A stretch of DNA of 64,000 nt from positions 186,001-250,000 of the forward strand of contig NZ_JAVFWO010000005.1 in the NCBI RefSeq assembly GCF_031085295.1. The letters run 5' to 3'. This DNA comes from Microbacterium psychrotolerans. Its GTDB lineage: Bacteria; Actinomycetota; Actinomycetes; Actinomycetales; Microbacteriaceae. Positions 47,537-56,866 of the stretch are shown in pieces (position 1 is the first letter of the stretch; each line of letters begins with the position of its first letter). The notes under the pieces were generated by a model. That model was not told the DNA's origin and made no database searches. It was given only the letters and a program-made list of their open reading frames with translations. The position numbers were made by a program, and so were the translations under genes.

Positions 47537-49084
47537 GTGGACGATGTCTCTGCGCCGACCGGTCGTGAGCCGGCACTCCTGGCGCTGCCTCGCCCCGACG
47601 GCACCCCGCCCCGTGCGCTGGTGCTGGGGGCGACGGGGTATATCGGCGGGCGGCTGGTTCCGCGCCTGCTGAACGCCGGCTACCGGGTCCGCGTACTGGC
47701 GCGCGACCCCGCGAGAGCGGCGGCGTTTCCGTGGGGCGATCGCGTCGAGATCCTCCGTGGCGATGCCGCCGACGAGGACGCTGTCGGCGAGGCCGTGCGC
47801 GACGTCGACGTCGTCTTCTACCTCGTCCACTCGATGTCGGGCGGCAAGCGGTTCGCCGACACCGACCGGCGTGCCGCCGAGACGGTCGCGAACGCGGCGG
47901 CCGCGGCATCCGTCGGGCGCATCGTGTATCTCGGCGGGCTGCACCCGACCGGGGTGACGCTCTCGCCGCACCTGCAGTCGCGCGTCGAGGTGGGGCGGAC
48001 CTTCCTCGAGAGCGGCGTGCCGACGATCGTGCTCCAGGCGGGCGTGGTGATCGGGTCGGGGTCGGCCTCGTTCGAGATGGTGCGCCATCTCACGGAGGTG
48101 CTGCCGTACATGCCCGCGCCGAGGTGGGTGCGCAACCGCATCCAGCCCATCGCCGTGCGCGACGTACTGCATTACCTGCTGGGCGCCGCACGACTGCCGG
48201 CCGACGTGAACCGCGCCGTCGACATCGGCGGCCCCGATGTGCTGCGCTACGGGCAGATGATGAACGGCTACGCCGTCGAGGCCGGGTTGCGCCAGCGTGC
48301 GATCGCCGCGCTCCCGGTGCTGACGCCACGACTGGCCTCGTACTGGGTCAATCTCGTGACCCCCATCCCGCGCGCGATCGCGCGGCCCCTGGTCGAGTCG
48401 CTCCAGAACGAGTGCATCGTGAAGGACCACGGGATCGACGAGCTCATCCCGCTGCCGGAGGGCGGTCTCACCTCGTACCGCACCGCGGTGCGGCTGGCGC
48501 TCGGCAAGCTCGAGACCGATGCGATCGAGACCAGCTGGCAGGACGCCGGGGTGCTCGACGCCCCGAGCGATCCGCTGCCGAACGATCCTGACTGGGCGGG
48601 TCGTGTGGTGTTCAGCGACGTGCGCACGGCCCATACGCCGGCGTCGCCCGACGCGCTGTGGCGCGTCATCGTGGGGATCGGCGGCGAGAACGGCTGGTAT
48701 TCGTCACCGCTGCTGTGGGCCGTGCGCGGCTGGATGGATCGACTTGTCGGGGGCATCGGGCTCGCCCGAGGGCGGCGCAGCCGTGATCGGCTGGCCGTGG
48801 GGGATGCGCTCGACTTCTGGCGGGTCGAGGCACTGGAGCCGGGACGGATGCTGCGCCTGCGGGCCGAGATGAAGGTGCCGGGTCTCGCGTGGCTCGAGCT
48901 GCGCGCCTCGGCAGACGAGGCTCGCGGCGGCTCACGCTACGACCAGCGCGCCGTGTTCTTCCCGCGAGGACTGGCGGGACGACTGTACTGGCTCGCCGTC
49001 CTGCCGTTCCACGGGTTCATCTTCGCGGGGATGGCACGGCGCATCACGGCGACCGCCGCCGGCGGGGGTGCCGACAAGGGCTGA
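47537..49084 (+). CDS. NAD(P)-binding epimerase-like protein with DUF2867 domain
   Basis: 515 aa. N-terminal Rossmann fold (ALVLGATGYIGGRLVPRLLN, residues about 25-45; YLVHSMSGGKRFADTDRRAA; GRIVYLGGLHP) as in atypical SDRs, followed from about residue 330 by an SRPBCC-like DUF2867 domain (WYSSPLLWAVRGWMDRLVGG, RLRAEMKVPGLAWLELRAS). The two-domain protein is widespread in actinobacteria; substrate unknown, perhaps a quinone or lipid. Last segment FHGFIFAGMARRI is typical. Confidence 0.82.
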   Translation: MDDVSAPTGREPALLALPRPDGTPPRALVLGATGYIGGRLVPRLLNAGYRVRVLARDPARAAAFPWGDRVEILRGDAADEDAVGEAVRDVDVVFYLVHSMSGGKRFADTDRRAAETVANAAAAASVGRIVYLGGLHPTGVTLSPHLQSRVEVGRTFLESGVPTIVLQAGVVIGSGSASFEMVRHLTEVLPYMPAPRWVRNRIQPIAVRDVLHYLLGAARLPADVNRAVDIGGPDVLRYGQMMNGYAVEAGLRQRAIAALPVLTPRLASYWVNLVTPIPRAIARPLVESLQNECIVKDHGIDELIPLPEGGLTSYRTAVRLALGKLETDAIETSWQDAGVLDAPSDPLPNDPDWAGRVVFSDVRTAHTPASPDALWRVIVGIGGENGWYSSPLLWAVRGWMDRLVGGIGLARGRRSRDRLAVGDALDFWRVEALEPGRMLRLRAEMKVPGLAWLELRASADEARGGSRYDQRAVFFPRGLAGRLYWLAVLPFHGFIFAGMARRITATAAGGGADKG

Positions 49085-49087
49085 TCC

Positions 49088-49158
49088 CCGCGGCGGCGCG
49101 GACAAGCTGACCCGCGCGGCGCCGCGGCGGCCCGGCGGCCCGGCGCCGCGGCGGCGCG
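49088..49158. repeat. GC-only repeats between convergent genes
   Basis: The 13-mer CCGCGGCGGCGCG occurs at 49088-49100 and 49146-49158, with a nine-base part copy at 49122. The core CCGCGG is palindromic, so the stretch folds strongly and may end transcription from either side. Confidence 0.55.
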
Positions 49159-49220
49159 TCCGGCCGCATCACGCCGTGGGGACGGCCGGGGCCGCCACAT
49201 CGTGAGGACGGTGTCGCACG

Positions 49221-50165
49221 TCACGCCGTGAGGATCGGGTGGCGCGACACCAGTCGGTCCAGCACCGAGCCCGGCGGCACTGCGTCGTACTTGTAGCTGA
49301 GCTTCTGCACGATCGATGCGCCTGCGACGAACCGCATCGCGTCGGGTTCCCACGGCTGCATCATGCCCAGCTGCAGCAGGTGACTGGCGGCGCTCGACAG
49401 CGTGGGCGCGGCTTCCCACTGTCCGTGGAACTCGGGCACGAGATCGAGGAGGACCTCGAAGATGCGGTGGTAGAGGAAGTAATCCGGGATGCCGCCGCCC
49501 GACTCCCACCAGGCCTCGAGCGCGAGCCGCTGCAAGCGGATCAGCGGAGTCGCCGGCACGGCGGCGATGAACCAGTTGCCGATCTGGCGGCGGGTCCAGC
49601 GCGGATACAGGGCACCGGCGGTGAGCAGAGGTGCGACCGCCTGGGGGAGCGGGGCGGGTGCCCAGCAGGTGGCGTCGACCCAGATGCCGCCGAGGCGATC
49701 GAGCACGCTGATGCGGACGAAGTCCGAGAAGTGCGCGGGGTGATCCTTCTCGAGCGCGTCGGCGACGGCATCCGGGATCTCCACCAGTTCGCGCGCCGAC
49801 GTGCCGTCGAGCACGGTCAGCGGCGTCGGGAGGTCGTCGTGCAGGCGGGACATCTCGCCGACGCAGGCCTGGACCAGCGGCGGCGCGACGTCGAGCGGCG
49901 AGTTCCAGAACGTGTAGAGGTTCAGCGCCGACGGATCGACGCGTCCGCCGTCGCGGCGCGCGAGGATCCTGCCGTCCCTGCGGGGGCCGGTCTGCTCCGG
50001 CAGGCCGGCGGCGATCCGAAGCTCGGGCAGGCGAGGGCGGAGGAATTCGGCGAACGTGCGGTAGGCGGCGATCGCGGCCACCGGGTCGACGCTGTCACGG
50101 AACCGGTCGGCACGTCGCAGCTGCGCCTCGAGACCCTCGAAGGGGTTCGGGATGCCGTCGCTCAC
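49221..50165 (-). CDS. Capsular-polysaccharide-type glycosyltransferase
   Basis: 314 aa. LNLYTFWNSPLDVAPPLVQA at the start of the fold and ISVLDRLGGIWVDATCWAPA with the GGIWVDA (DxD-type) nucleotide-sugar site match the capsular polysaccharide synthesis / mannosyltransferase OCH1-like family. Acceptor and sugar unknown; no other surface-polysaccharide gene is close. GTG start at 50165. Confidence 0.8.
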   Translation of the reverse strand: MSDGIPNPFEGLEAQLRRADRFRDSVDPVAAIAAYRTFAEFLRPRLPELRIAAGLPEQTGPRRDGRILARRDGGRVDPSALNLYTFWNSPLDVAPPLVQACVGEMSRLHDDLPTPLTVLDGTSARELVEIPDAVADALEKDHPAHFSDFVRISVLDRLGGIWVDATCWAPAPLPQAVAPLLTAGALYPRWTRRQIGNWFIAAVPATPLIRLQRLALEAWWESGGGIPDYFLYHRIFEVLLDLVPEFHGQWEAAPTLSSAASHLLQLGMMQPWEPDAMRFVAGASIVQKLSYKYDAVPPGSVLDRLVSRHPILTA

Positions 50166-50171
50166 GATCAG

Positions 50172-50177
50172 AGCCTA
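50172..50177 (-). promoter_or_regulatory. -10 box of leaderless promoter (glycosyltransferase)
   Basis: TAGGCT on the minus strand, six bases before the GTG at 50165. Confidence 0.55.
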
Positions 50178-50567
50178 GGCCGTGGTCCGCTGGACCACCT
50201 GGATCAGGTGGCCGTCGGGATCCTGCACCCACGCGATGAGCAGCGTCTCGAGCCAAGGCTCGGGCGGCTTCACCGGCGTGGCTCCGAGCCCGATCAGGTG
50301 CGCGTACCCGGCGGGTGTGTCGTCGGTCCAGAGGACGACGGCAGCACGCTGACCCTCGACGACCGGGTCGAGGCCGTGATCTCCGCGCGTGGACTCCTCG
50401 GTCGCGAGGCCGATCCGATAGCCGTCGAGGGCGAGATCGACGTGGATCGGCGTGCCCGTCGCCGGCGTGCGGAACACCTCGTCGAACCCTGCCGTGGAGT
50501 AGAACGCCGTGGCACGTTCGATGTCGCGCGTGAACAGGACGATCTGCGGCGTGCGAAAAACCGTCAT
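50175..50567 (-). CDS. VOC family protein
   Basis: 130 aa with the beta-alpha-beta-beta-beta pattern of glyoxalase/bleomycin-resistance proteins: IVLFTRDIERATAFYSTAGF, DEVFRTPATGTPIHVDLALD, and the final AWVQDPDGHLIQVVQRT with the metal-site glutamine. Role unknown. Lies between the cyd operon end and the glycosyltransferase. Confidence 0.85.
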   Translation of the reverse strand: MTVFRTPQIVLFTRDIERATAFYSTAGFDEVFRTPATGTPIHVDLALDGYRIGLATEESTRGDHGLDPVVEGQRAAVVLWTDDTPAGYAHLIGLGATPVKPPEPWLETLLIAWVQDPDGHLIQVVQRTTA

Positions 50568-50607
50568 GCCCGCCAGCCTCGCACGGCGGCGGTCGCGGCG
50601 GCATCCG

Positions 50608-52290
50608 TCACACCGCGATGCGGCCGTCCTCGAGGCGCACCACGCGGTCGACGAGCCCGTCGGGGACGGCGACGTGCGAGATCAGCACCACCGCCTGGTC
50701 GTCGCGCACGGCGCTCAGCAGGTCGACGAGCAGTCGATCGGATGCCTCGGGGTCGACGCCGGCCGTCGGCTCGTCGAGCACCAGCACGGGGAATCCGCGG
50801 AGCAGCGCCCGGGCCAGCGAGATGCGCTGCGCCTGACCGCCCGACACGAGGGCGCCTCGTTCACCGACGCGGGCGTCGAGTCCGCCCCGCTCGCGCAGCC
50901 ATGCGTCGAGCCCGACCCGGGCGAGCGCCGCCTCGAGCTCGGCATCCGTCGCCGTATCGCGCGCGAACAGCAGGTTCTGCCGGATGTCCTCGTCGAAGAG
51001 CATCGGATGCTGCTCGCACAGCCCGACGGTCAGCCGCACGTCGTCGGGGGAGAGGTCGTGGACGGAACGGCGTCCGATGTCGTAGCCGCCGTCGGTGTCG
51101 AGGAACCGCACCAGCGCGTGGGCGAGGGTGCTCTTTCCCGCACCGCTCGCCCCCATCACCAGCACGCGCTCGCCGGGACGGATCACGAAGTCGATGTCGT
51201 GCAGCGAGGCCTGGGCCGCGCCCGGCCAGCGCACCTCTGCGGCGCGCAGCCGGATGCCGTCGCCGAGCGGGGGAGCGTCGCCGGTGGGCGCGACCGTCTC
51301 GGGCGCGAGTTCCGCGGGCGGCCTCGCGGGCACCGCGTCCGCGACGCGCTCGGCCGAAGCCCGCACCTGCCGCCACGCCGAAGCGGCCATGGGAACGGCG
51401 GCGAACACCTCGAAGACCGCCATCGGCACCAGCACGACCACGGCGAGCGACGGGCCGGGAAGAGCGCCGGATGCCGCACCCGGCGCGGCCGCGAGCACCG
51501 CCGCGATCGAGGCGGTGCCGGCCAGGAGCGAGACGACGGCAGCCGTGCCGGCCTGTGCACCCGAGCGGCGGACCACCGCGCGGCGGAGGCGGGCGTCGGC
51601 GCGGGCGATGCGCTCCCGGCTCTGCGCCTCGGCACCGAAGGCGGCGAGCACCTCGAGGCTGCCGATGTGGTCGAGCACGGCGTCCGCGAGGGCCGCTCGC
51701 AACGGTGCGATGTCGCGCTCGGCGCGGGCGCCCGACATCCATCCCCACAGCGTCGCGACAGCCGCCGCGACGACGAGGCAGGCGAGCAGGGTCAGCGCCG
51801 CCGGCCACCACACGAACGCCACGAGCACGACCGCGCCGAGCGCCACGAGCGCTGACGACACGAGCGGCTGCACGACCCGCAGCGGGAGGTTCTGCAGCTC
51901 GTCGACGTCGTCCACGAGCGCCCCGAGCACCGAGCCGCGGCGGGTGCGCGTCAGCCCGTCGGGGGCCAGCGGCACCAGGCGCCGCACCAGGTCGGCGCGG
52001 GTCGATGCGAGCTGCCGCAGCGCGGCGTCGTGGCCGGTGAGGCGCTCGAGGTAGCGGAACGCGGCGCGTGCGATCGCGAAGAACCGCACTCCGACCACCG
52101 CCGCCGACAGGTAGAGCACAGGGGGCTGCTCGCTTGCGCGCACGATGAGCCACGCGCTCACCGCGAGCAGCGCCACCGCGGAGGCCTCGGAGGCGAAGCC
52201 GGCCGCCAGAGCCCACCAGAACCTCCGCGCCGGGGGCATCGCCCCGCGCAGCACCGCCCCCGGCGTCCCCGCCCCGCCGGGCGTGGTCAT
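50608..52290 (-). CDS. cydC: Thiol reductant ABC exporter subunit CydC
   Basis: 560 aa. Six membrane helices (residues 20-300) and an ATPase domain with GASGAGKSTLAHALV, VSGGQAQRISLARALL and VLVLDEPTAGVDPEA. With CydD it exports cysteine or glutathione and is needed to assemble cytochrome bd. ATG overlaps the cydD stop as ATGA. No frameshift; the whole unit is intact. Confidence 0.92.
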   Translation of the reverse strand: MTTPGGAGTPGAVLRGAMPPARRFWWALAAGFASEASAVALLAVSAWLIVRASEQPPVLYLSAAVVGVRFFAIARAAFRYLERLTGHDAALRQLASTRADLVRRLVPLAPDGLTRTRRGSVLGALVDDVDELQNLPLRVVQPLVSSALVALGAVVLVAFVWWPAALTLLACLVVAAAVATLWGWMSGARAERDIAPLRAALADAVLDHIGSLEVLAAFGAEAQSRERIARADARLRRAVVRRSGAQAGTAAVVSLLAGTASIAAVLAAAPGAASGALPGPSLAVVVLVPMAVFEVFAAVPMAASAWRQVRASAERVADAVPARPPAELAPETVAPTGDAPPLGDGIRLRAAEVRWPGAAQASLHDIDFVIRPGERVLVMGASGAGKSTLAHALVRFLDTDGGYDIGRRSVHDLSPDDVRLTVGLCEQHPMLFDEDIRQNLLFARDTATDAELEAALARVGLDAWLRERGGLDARVGERGALVSGGQAQRISLARALLRGFPVLVLDEPTAGVDPEASDRLLVDLLSAVRDDQAVVLISHVAVPDGLVDRVVRLEDGRIAV

Positions 52291-54035
52291 GCGAGGACCT
52301 CGATCGGCTGGAGGCGGACGACGGCATCCGCGATCTGGCGGGCGGACGTGCGGTGAGAGATCAGAAGCACGGTGGCGCCCCGGTCGGCGAGGTGACGAAG
52401 GCTGCGCCAGAGCCGCCCCTCCGTCTCGGGATCGAGCGCCGAGCTCGGCTCGTCGAGCGCGATCACCGGCGCCTTCCCGCGCAGGTGCCGGTACAGCGCG
52501 CGGGCGACGGCCACGCGCTGGGCCTGCCCGCCCGAGAGGCCGGCGCCCTGGACGCCGAGTTCGAGAGCGGGGTCGAGGGCTCCGGCGCACGCGAGGTCGA
52601 GTGCGCGCCGCACGATCTCGCCATCCGGCGCCGGGTCGCCGAGGGTGACGTTGTCGGCGATCGTGCCGGCGAGCAGACCGGGCCGCTGGCCCGCCCACGC
52701 GAGCCACCCCGCCGGAGCGAGGTCGCGGACGTCGAGGCCGTTCCACTCCGCTGAGCCGTCGAACGCGGCCGCGCCGCGCAGGGCGGCGAAGAGGCTGGAC
52801 TTGCCGGCGCCGCTCGGCCCCTCGATGAGGGTGACGGTCGCCGGGGTCGCCGTCAGATCGACGGGCTGCAGAAGCCGTTCTCCGCGTCGCACGCGCACGC
52901 CGTCCAGGACGAGCACGCCGTCGCCGGAGGCGCCCGGCCGCTCCACGAACGCCTTTTCGCGCGCGACGCCGTCGCCGGAGGCGCCCGACCGGTCGTCGTC
53001 CGCCGCACCGCGGGCAGTCCCGCCTGCGCTTCGCGCACGCTCCCGCGCCGCGTCGAGCACGTCGAACACGTCGTCGGTGGCGGCGATGCCCTCGGCCGCC
53101 GCGTGGAACTGCACGCCGACCTGCCGGAGCGGCAGATACGCCTCGGGTGCCAGCAGCAGCACGAACAGGCCGACGGCCAGGGTGAGCGACCCGTCGATGA
53201 GTCGGAATCCGATCGACACGGCGACGATCGCGACGGAGATCGACGCCAGGAACTCCAGCGCGAAGCCCGACAGGAACGACACGCGCAGCACGCGCATCGT
53301 CTCGCGACGATAGTCGTCGGTGACGCGCTCGATGGACGCCGCCGCGCGATGCTGACGGCCGAAGACCTTGAGCGTCGACAGTCCCTGCACGGTGTCGGCG
53401 AACCGCGACGCGAGACGCTGCAGCGTCTGCCACTGCCGCTGCTGCACGGAGCGCGTCGCGAGACCGATGAGCACCATGAAGATCGGGATGAGGGGGAGGG
53501 TGAGCAGCACCGTCAGGCCGGAGATCCAGTCCTGCCACCACATCACCGCGACGATCAGCGGCGTCGCCACCACCGTCTGCACGAGCTGCGGCAGGTAGCG
53601 GCCGAAGTAGGCCTCGAGGGCGTCGAGGCCGCGCCCGGCGGTGATCGCCAGCGCGGCGGAGTTGCGGACCCCGAGCCACTCGGGCCCCAATGCCCCGATC
53701 GCCGCGACGAGCGCCGTGCGCAGCTGGGTCTGCACCCTCGCGGCGGCGCGCGCGGCGACGGCCTCGCGCGTCCACAGCAGCAAGGCGCGCATGGCGACCA
53801 TGAGCGCGAGGGCGCCGAGCGTCGCCACGAGCTCGGCGGGCGGCATCCCGTCGATCGCTCCGGTGACGGCGCGGGTCAGCAACCAGGCGAACGCCACGAT
53901 CACGGCCGTCTGCGCCAGCGCGATCGCCCCGATCGCCGCGAAGAACCACCGCGACGCGCTCGCGTACTTCAGCAGCCGCGGGTCGACGGGCTTGCCCGAC
54001 ATCGCGGCCGGGCCGTCGCCGTTGTTCTCGTCCAT
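52287..54035 (-). CDS. cydD: Thiol reductant ABC exporter subunit CydD
   Basis: 582 aa. Transmembrane domain with GLSTLKVFGRQHRAA; ATPase with EGPSGAGKSSLFAAL, LSGGQAQRVAVARALY and VIALDEPSSALDPE. The linker between the domains holds a 51-base in-frame duplication (SGASGDGV and PGASGDGV). GAAGGAG precedes the ATG at 54035, and TAGGGT lies ten bases before it, so it may have its own promoter besides read-through from cydB. Confidence 0.92.
   Translation of the reverse strand: MDENNGDGPAAMSGKPVDPRLLKYASASRWFFAAIGAIALAQTAVIVAFAWLLTRAVTGAIDGMPPAELVATLGALALMVAMRALLLWTREAVAARAAARVQTQLRTALVAAIGALGPEWLGVRNSAALAITAGRGLDALEAYFGRYLPQLVQTVVATPLIVAVMWWQDWISGLTVLLTLPLIPIFMVLIGLATRSVQQRQWQTLQRLASRFADTVQGLSTLKVFGRQHRAAASIERVTDDYRRETMRVLRVSFLSGFALEFLASISVAIVAVSIGFRLIDGSLTLAVGLFVLLLAPEAYLPLRQVGVQFHAAAEGIAATDDVFDVLDAARERARSAGGTARGAADDDRSGASGDGVAREKAFVERPGASGDGVLVLDGVRVRRGERLLQPVDLTATPATVTLIEGPSGAGKSSLFAALRGAAAFDGSAEWNGLDVRDLAPAGWLAWAGQRPGLLAGTIADNVTLGDPAPDGEIVRRALDLACAGALDPALELGVQGAGLSGGQAQRVAVARALYRHLRGKAPVIALDEPSSALDPETEGRLWRSLRHLADRGATVLLISHRTSARQIADAVVRLQPIEVLA
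52916..52987. repeat. Direct repeat in the cydD linker
   Basis: A 21-base identical stretch occurs at 52916-52936 and 52967-52987, period 51 bases (17 codons), coding two copies of GASGDGV. Confidence 0.8.
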
Positions 54036-54132
54036 CGCTCCTTCGACCCTACCGATGCGCCCCGCACTCCCTCTGTTCAAGTGAACTGCCACTGCGGGCA
54101 ACGGGTGCCGCGGACCGTGGCATACGCGCGGG

Positions 54133-55167
54133 TCAGTGGGCGGGCGCTGCCGCGGCCGCCTCGATCCGCGAGCGGGTGATGCGCTTGCGGAAGATCCAGT
54201 ACGTCCAGCCCTGGTAGGCGAGCACGAGCGGAAGGAAGACGAGCGCCGCCCACGACATGATCGTCAGCGTGTAGTCGGTGCTCGAGGCGTTCTCGATCGT
54301 GAGCGAGCCGGCAGGGTCGCCGGTCGACGGCATGACGTACGGGAACAGCGCGAACCAGACGGCGAGCACGGCGCTGACGATCGTGAAGGCGCCGAAGCCG
54401 AAGGCCCAGCCCTCGCGACCGCGGGCGTTGGAGATCCACGACGCGATGAGCAGCACCGCGGCGACCGCCGAGAGGATCGCGGTCATCAGGGCGAGCTCTC
54501 GGCCCTCGCCGAACGCCATGCTCACCGTCCACACCAGGAAGAGGGCGGCGACGATGATCGTCAGGAGGCCGGCGCGGCCCGCCAGCCGGCGCGCATCGGC
54601 GGCGACCTGACCGTCGGTCTTCAGCGCGACGAAGTACACGCCGTGCGTGAAGAACAGCAGCAGCGTCGTGAGACCGCCGAGCAGGCCATAGGGGTTCAAG
54701 AGGGTCAGGAACGACCCGATGAACTCGTGGTCGGCGTCGAGCGGCACGCCCTGCACGATGTTGGCGACTGCGACGCCCCAGAGCAGCGCCGGGACCGCGG
54801 AGCCCACGACGATCATCGTGTCGAAGCCCTTCTTCCACCGCAGCGAGTCGCGCTGGTGGCGGTACTCGAACGAGACGCCGCGCAGGATGAGCGCCAGCAG
54901 GATCAGCAGCAGCGCCAGGTAGAACCCGCTGAACAGCGTCGCGTACCACTCGGGGAACGCGGCGAACAGGCAGGCGCCGGCGACGATGACCCACGTCTCG
55001 TTGAGATCCCACACGGGACCGATGGTGTTGATGACCTGACGCCGGCTGACATCGTTCTTGCCGAGGAATGGCAGCGACATGCCGACACCGAAGTCGAACC
55101 CGTCGAGCACGAAGTAGCCGACGAAGAGGAATCCGACGATCCAGAACCAGAGGTAGGCGAGATCCAT
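54133..55167 (-). CDS. cydB: Cytochrome bd oxidase subunit II
   Basis: 344 aa, eight or nine membrane helices. WFWIVGFLFVGYFVLDGFDF, NTIGPVWDLNETWVIVAGAC and GKNDVSRRQ near the N-terminus are the CydB signatures; the C-terminal helix YQGWTYWIFRKRIT is typical. Forms the quinol oxidase with CydA. Follows cydA after 18 bases. Confidence 0.95.
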   Translation of the reverse strand: MDLAYLWFWIVGFLFVGYFVLDGFDFGVGMSLPFLGKNDVSRRQVINTIGPVWDLNETWVIVAGACLFAAFPEWYATLFSGFYLALLLILLALILRGVSFEYRHQRDSLRWKKGFDTMIVVGSAVPALLWGVAVANIVQGVPLDADHEFIGSFLTLLNPYGLLGGLTTLLLFFTHGVYFVALKTDGQVAADARRLAGRAGLLTIIVAALFLVWTVSMAFGEGRELALMTAILSAVAAVLLIASWISNARGREGWAFGFGAFTIVSAVLAVWFALFPYVMPSTGDPAGSLTIENASSTDYTLTIMSWAALVFLPLVLAYQGWTYWIFRKRITRSRIEAAAAAPAH

Positions 55168-55185
55168 GACGTGCTCCTGAAGCTC

Positions 55186-56631
55186 CTAGTAGACCGTCGT
55201 CGGGGTGTCTTCGACCGCCAGGGCGCGCTGATCCGGCGCGCCCGGCTCGGGGAGGGGCTCGGGGCCCTTCTTGGCCGTCTTCACGATGAGTCCGAACTCG
55301 ACGACCGCGAGCGCCGCATAGATGAGGGTGAACGCGGTCAGCGAGATGAGGACCGTCCAGCCCGGCACCGAGGGCGAGACCCCGTCCTCGGTCAGCATGA
55401 GACTGAACACGATCCAGGGCTGACGGCCCATCTCCGTGAAGATCCAGCCCACCAGGATCGCGAGCAGGGATGCCGGCCACGCCCAGATCGCGAGCCGCCA
55501 GGCCCACGCCGGCACCTCGCGCGTCGCCTTCTTGCGAGTGAGCCAGAGGCCGACGACCGCGACGAGCGCGGCGACGCCGCCCAGGCCGATCATCCAGCGG
55601 AACGCCCAGTAGGTGACCCAGAGGATAGGGGCGAAGTTGCCGTCGACCTGGTCGGCGAACTGCGGGAACATCTCGGTCGTGTACTGCACGTTCAGGTCGT
55701 TGATGCCCTCGACGCAGCCGTCGAGCGAGTGGGTCGACAGCAGCGCGAGAAGGTAAGGGACGCGGATCGAGAACAGCTCGCTGCTGCCGTCCGGCGTGCC
55801 GAGGGTGAAGATCGAGAATGAGGCATCAGCGCCGCACGCGCTGTCGAACATCGCCTCTGCGGCGGCCATCTTCATGGGCTGGGTGGCGACCATCACGAGA
55901 CTCAGCTGGTCGCCCGAGATCGCGACGCCCGCGAACGCGGCGATGAGACCCCACAAACCGAACTTCAGCGACGACCGCATCATGTCGACGTTCTGCTTGC
56001 GCAGCAGATGCCAGGCAGAGATCGACACGATGACGCCCGCGGTCATCATGAACGCCGCGAACAGGGTGTGCGGCAGGGCCGCCAGAGCGACGGGGTTCGT
56101 CAGCACGGCGAGGAAGTCGGTCATCTCGGCGCGCGAGCCGTCTTCGGCCATCTTGAAGCCGACGGGGTTCTGCATGAACGCGTTCGCCGCCAGGATGAAG
56201 TAGGCCGAGAACCATGCGCCGATCGTCGCGATCCAGATGCTCGCGAGGTGCAGCGCCTTGGGCAGCTTGTCCCAGCCGAAGATCCACAGGCCGATGAAGG
56301 TCGCCTCGAAGAAGAAGGCCATCAGGCCTTCGAAGGCGAGCGGCGCCCCGAACACATCGCCGACGAACCGCGAGTAGGACGACCAGTTCATGCCGAACTG
56401 GAACTCCTGGACGATGCCGGTGACGACGCCCATCGCGAAGTTGATGAGGAAGATCTTCCCGAAGAACCTCGTCAGGTGAAGCCACTTCACGTTGCCGGTG
56501 CGGAACCACGCGGTCTGGAAGATCGCGACCGTCAGCGCCATGCCGAGCGTGAGCGGCACGAACAGGAAGTGGTACAGCGTCGTGAGGCCGAACTGCCAGC
56601 GCGCCAGCAGCAGAGGGTCCAGCAGATCCAT
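55186..56631 (-). CDS. cydA: Cytochrome bd oxidase subunit I
   Basis: 481 aa. DPLLLARWQFGLTTLYHFLF with the N-terminal heme ligand His, the GRQPW quinol-oxidation motif (MGRQPWIVFSLMLTEDG), and the short Q-loop of the actinobacterial type. It is the heme b558/b595/d subunit that oxidises menaquinol and reduces oxygen with high affinity. GGAAG precedes the ATG at 56631. The promoter region holds two GntR-type operators. Confidence 0.95.
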   Translation of the reverse strand: MDLLDPLLLARWQFGLTTLYHFLFVPLTLGMALTVAIFQTAWFRTGNVKWLHLTRFFGKIFLINFAMGVVTGIVQEFQFGMNWSSYSRFVGDVFGAPLAFEGLMAFFFEATFIGLWIFGWDKLPKALHLASIWIATIGAWFSAYFILAANAFMQNPVGFKMAEDGSRAEMTDFLAVLTNPVALAALPHTLFAAFMMTAGVIVSISAWHLLRKQNVDMMRSSLKFGLWGLIAAFAGVAISGDQLSLVMVATQPMKMAAAEAMFDSACGADASFSIFTLGTPDGSSELFSIRVPYLLALLSTHSLDGCVEGINDLNVQYTTEMFPQFADQVDGNFAPILWVTYWAFRWMIGLGGVAALVAVVGLWLTRKKATREVPAWAWRLAIWAWPASLLAILVGWIFTEMGRQPWIVFSLMLTEDGVSPSVPGWTVLISLTAFTLIYAALAVVEFGLIVKTAKKGPEPLPEPGAPDQRALAVEDTPTTVY

Positions 56632-56659
56632 GTTGCGCTTCCGATCGTCGGACTGACTG

Positions 56660-56697
56660 TATGGTCTGACCACACAGTAGCATGTGGTCAGACCACA
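56660..56697. promoter_or_regulatory. Double GntR-type operator upstream of cydA
   Basis: TGGTCTGACCACA (56662-56674) and TGTGGTCAGACCACA (56683-56697) share the inverted core GTGGTC-n-GACCAC, centres 23 bases apart. TGGTCnGACCA is the operator type of FadR-class GntR regulators. On the minus strand TACAGT (56656-56661) is a possible -10 box of cydA. No GntR gene lies in the window. Confidence 0.7.
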
Positions 56698-56815
56698 CGG
56701 GAGCCGATCTTCGCGATCGTCTCGCGGTCCCACATTCCCAGCAATGGGCGCGTGGCGCGAGCGTGGCGGCCGTGAATAATCCGTCGCACCGGAGCCGTGT
56801 GCGCCACCGCGCGAC

Positions 56816-56821
56816 TACCCT
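56816..56821 (+). promoter_or_regulatory. -10 box before moaA leader ORF
   Basis: TACCCT, six bases before the ATG of the mini-ORF at 56828. Confidence 0.45.
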
Positions 56822-56827
56822 CGAAGC

Positions 56828-56866
56828 ATGGCGATCCGGGCAGAGCGATCGGAACCGGGCGCGTGA
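56828..56866 (+). other. Twelve-codon leader ORF coupled to moaA
   Basis: ATG 56828 opens [12 protein letters not shown] and stops with TGA at 56864-56866, which overlaps the moaA GTG at 56863 (GTGA). With the TACCCT box exactly six bases before the ATG, it would be translated from a leaderless transcript and hand ribosomes to moaA. Confidence 0.45.

Noticed and set aside
49239..52040. 933-codon plus-strand frame across glycosyltransferase, VOC and cydC
   Set aside because: Antisense to three genes with intact motifs; the translation is mostly Arg, Ala and Pro.
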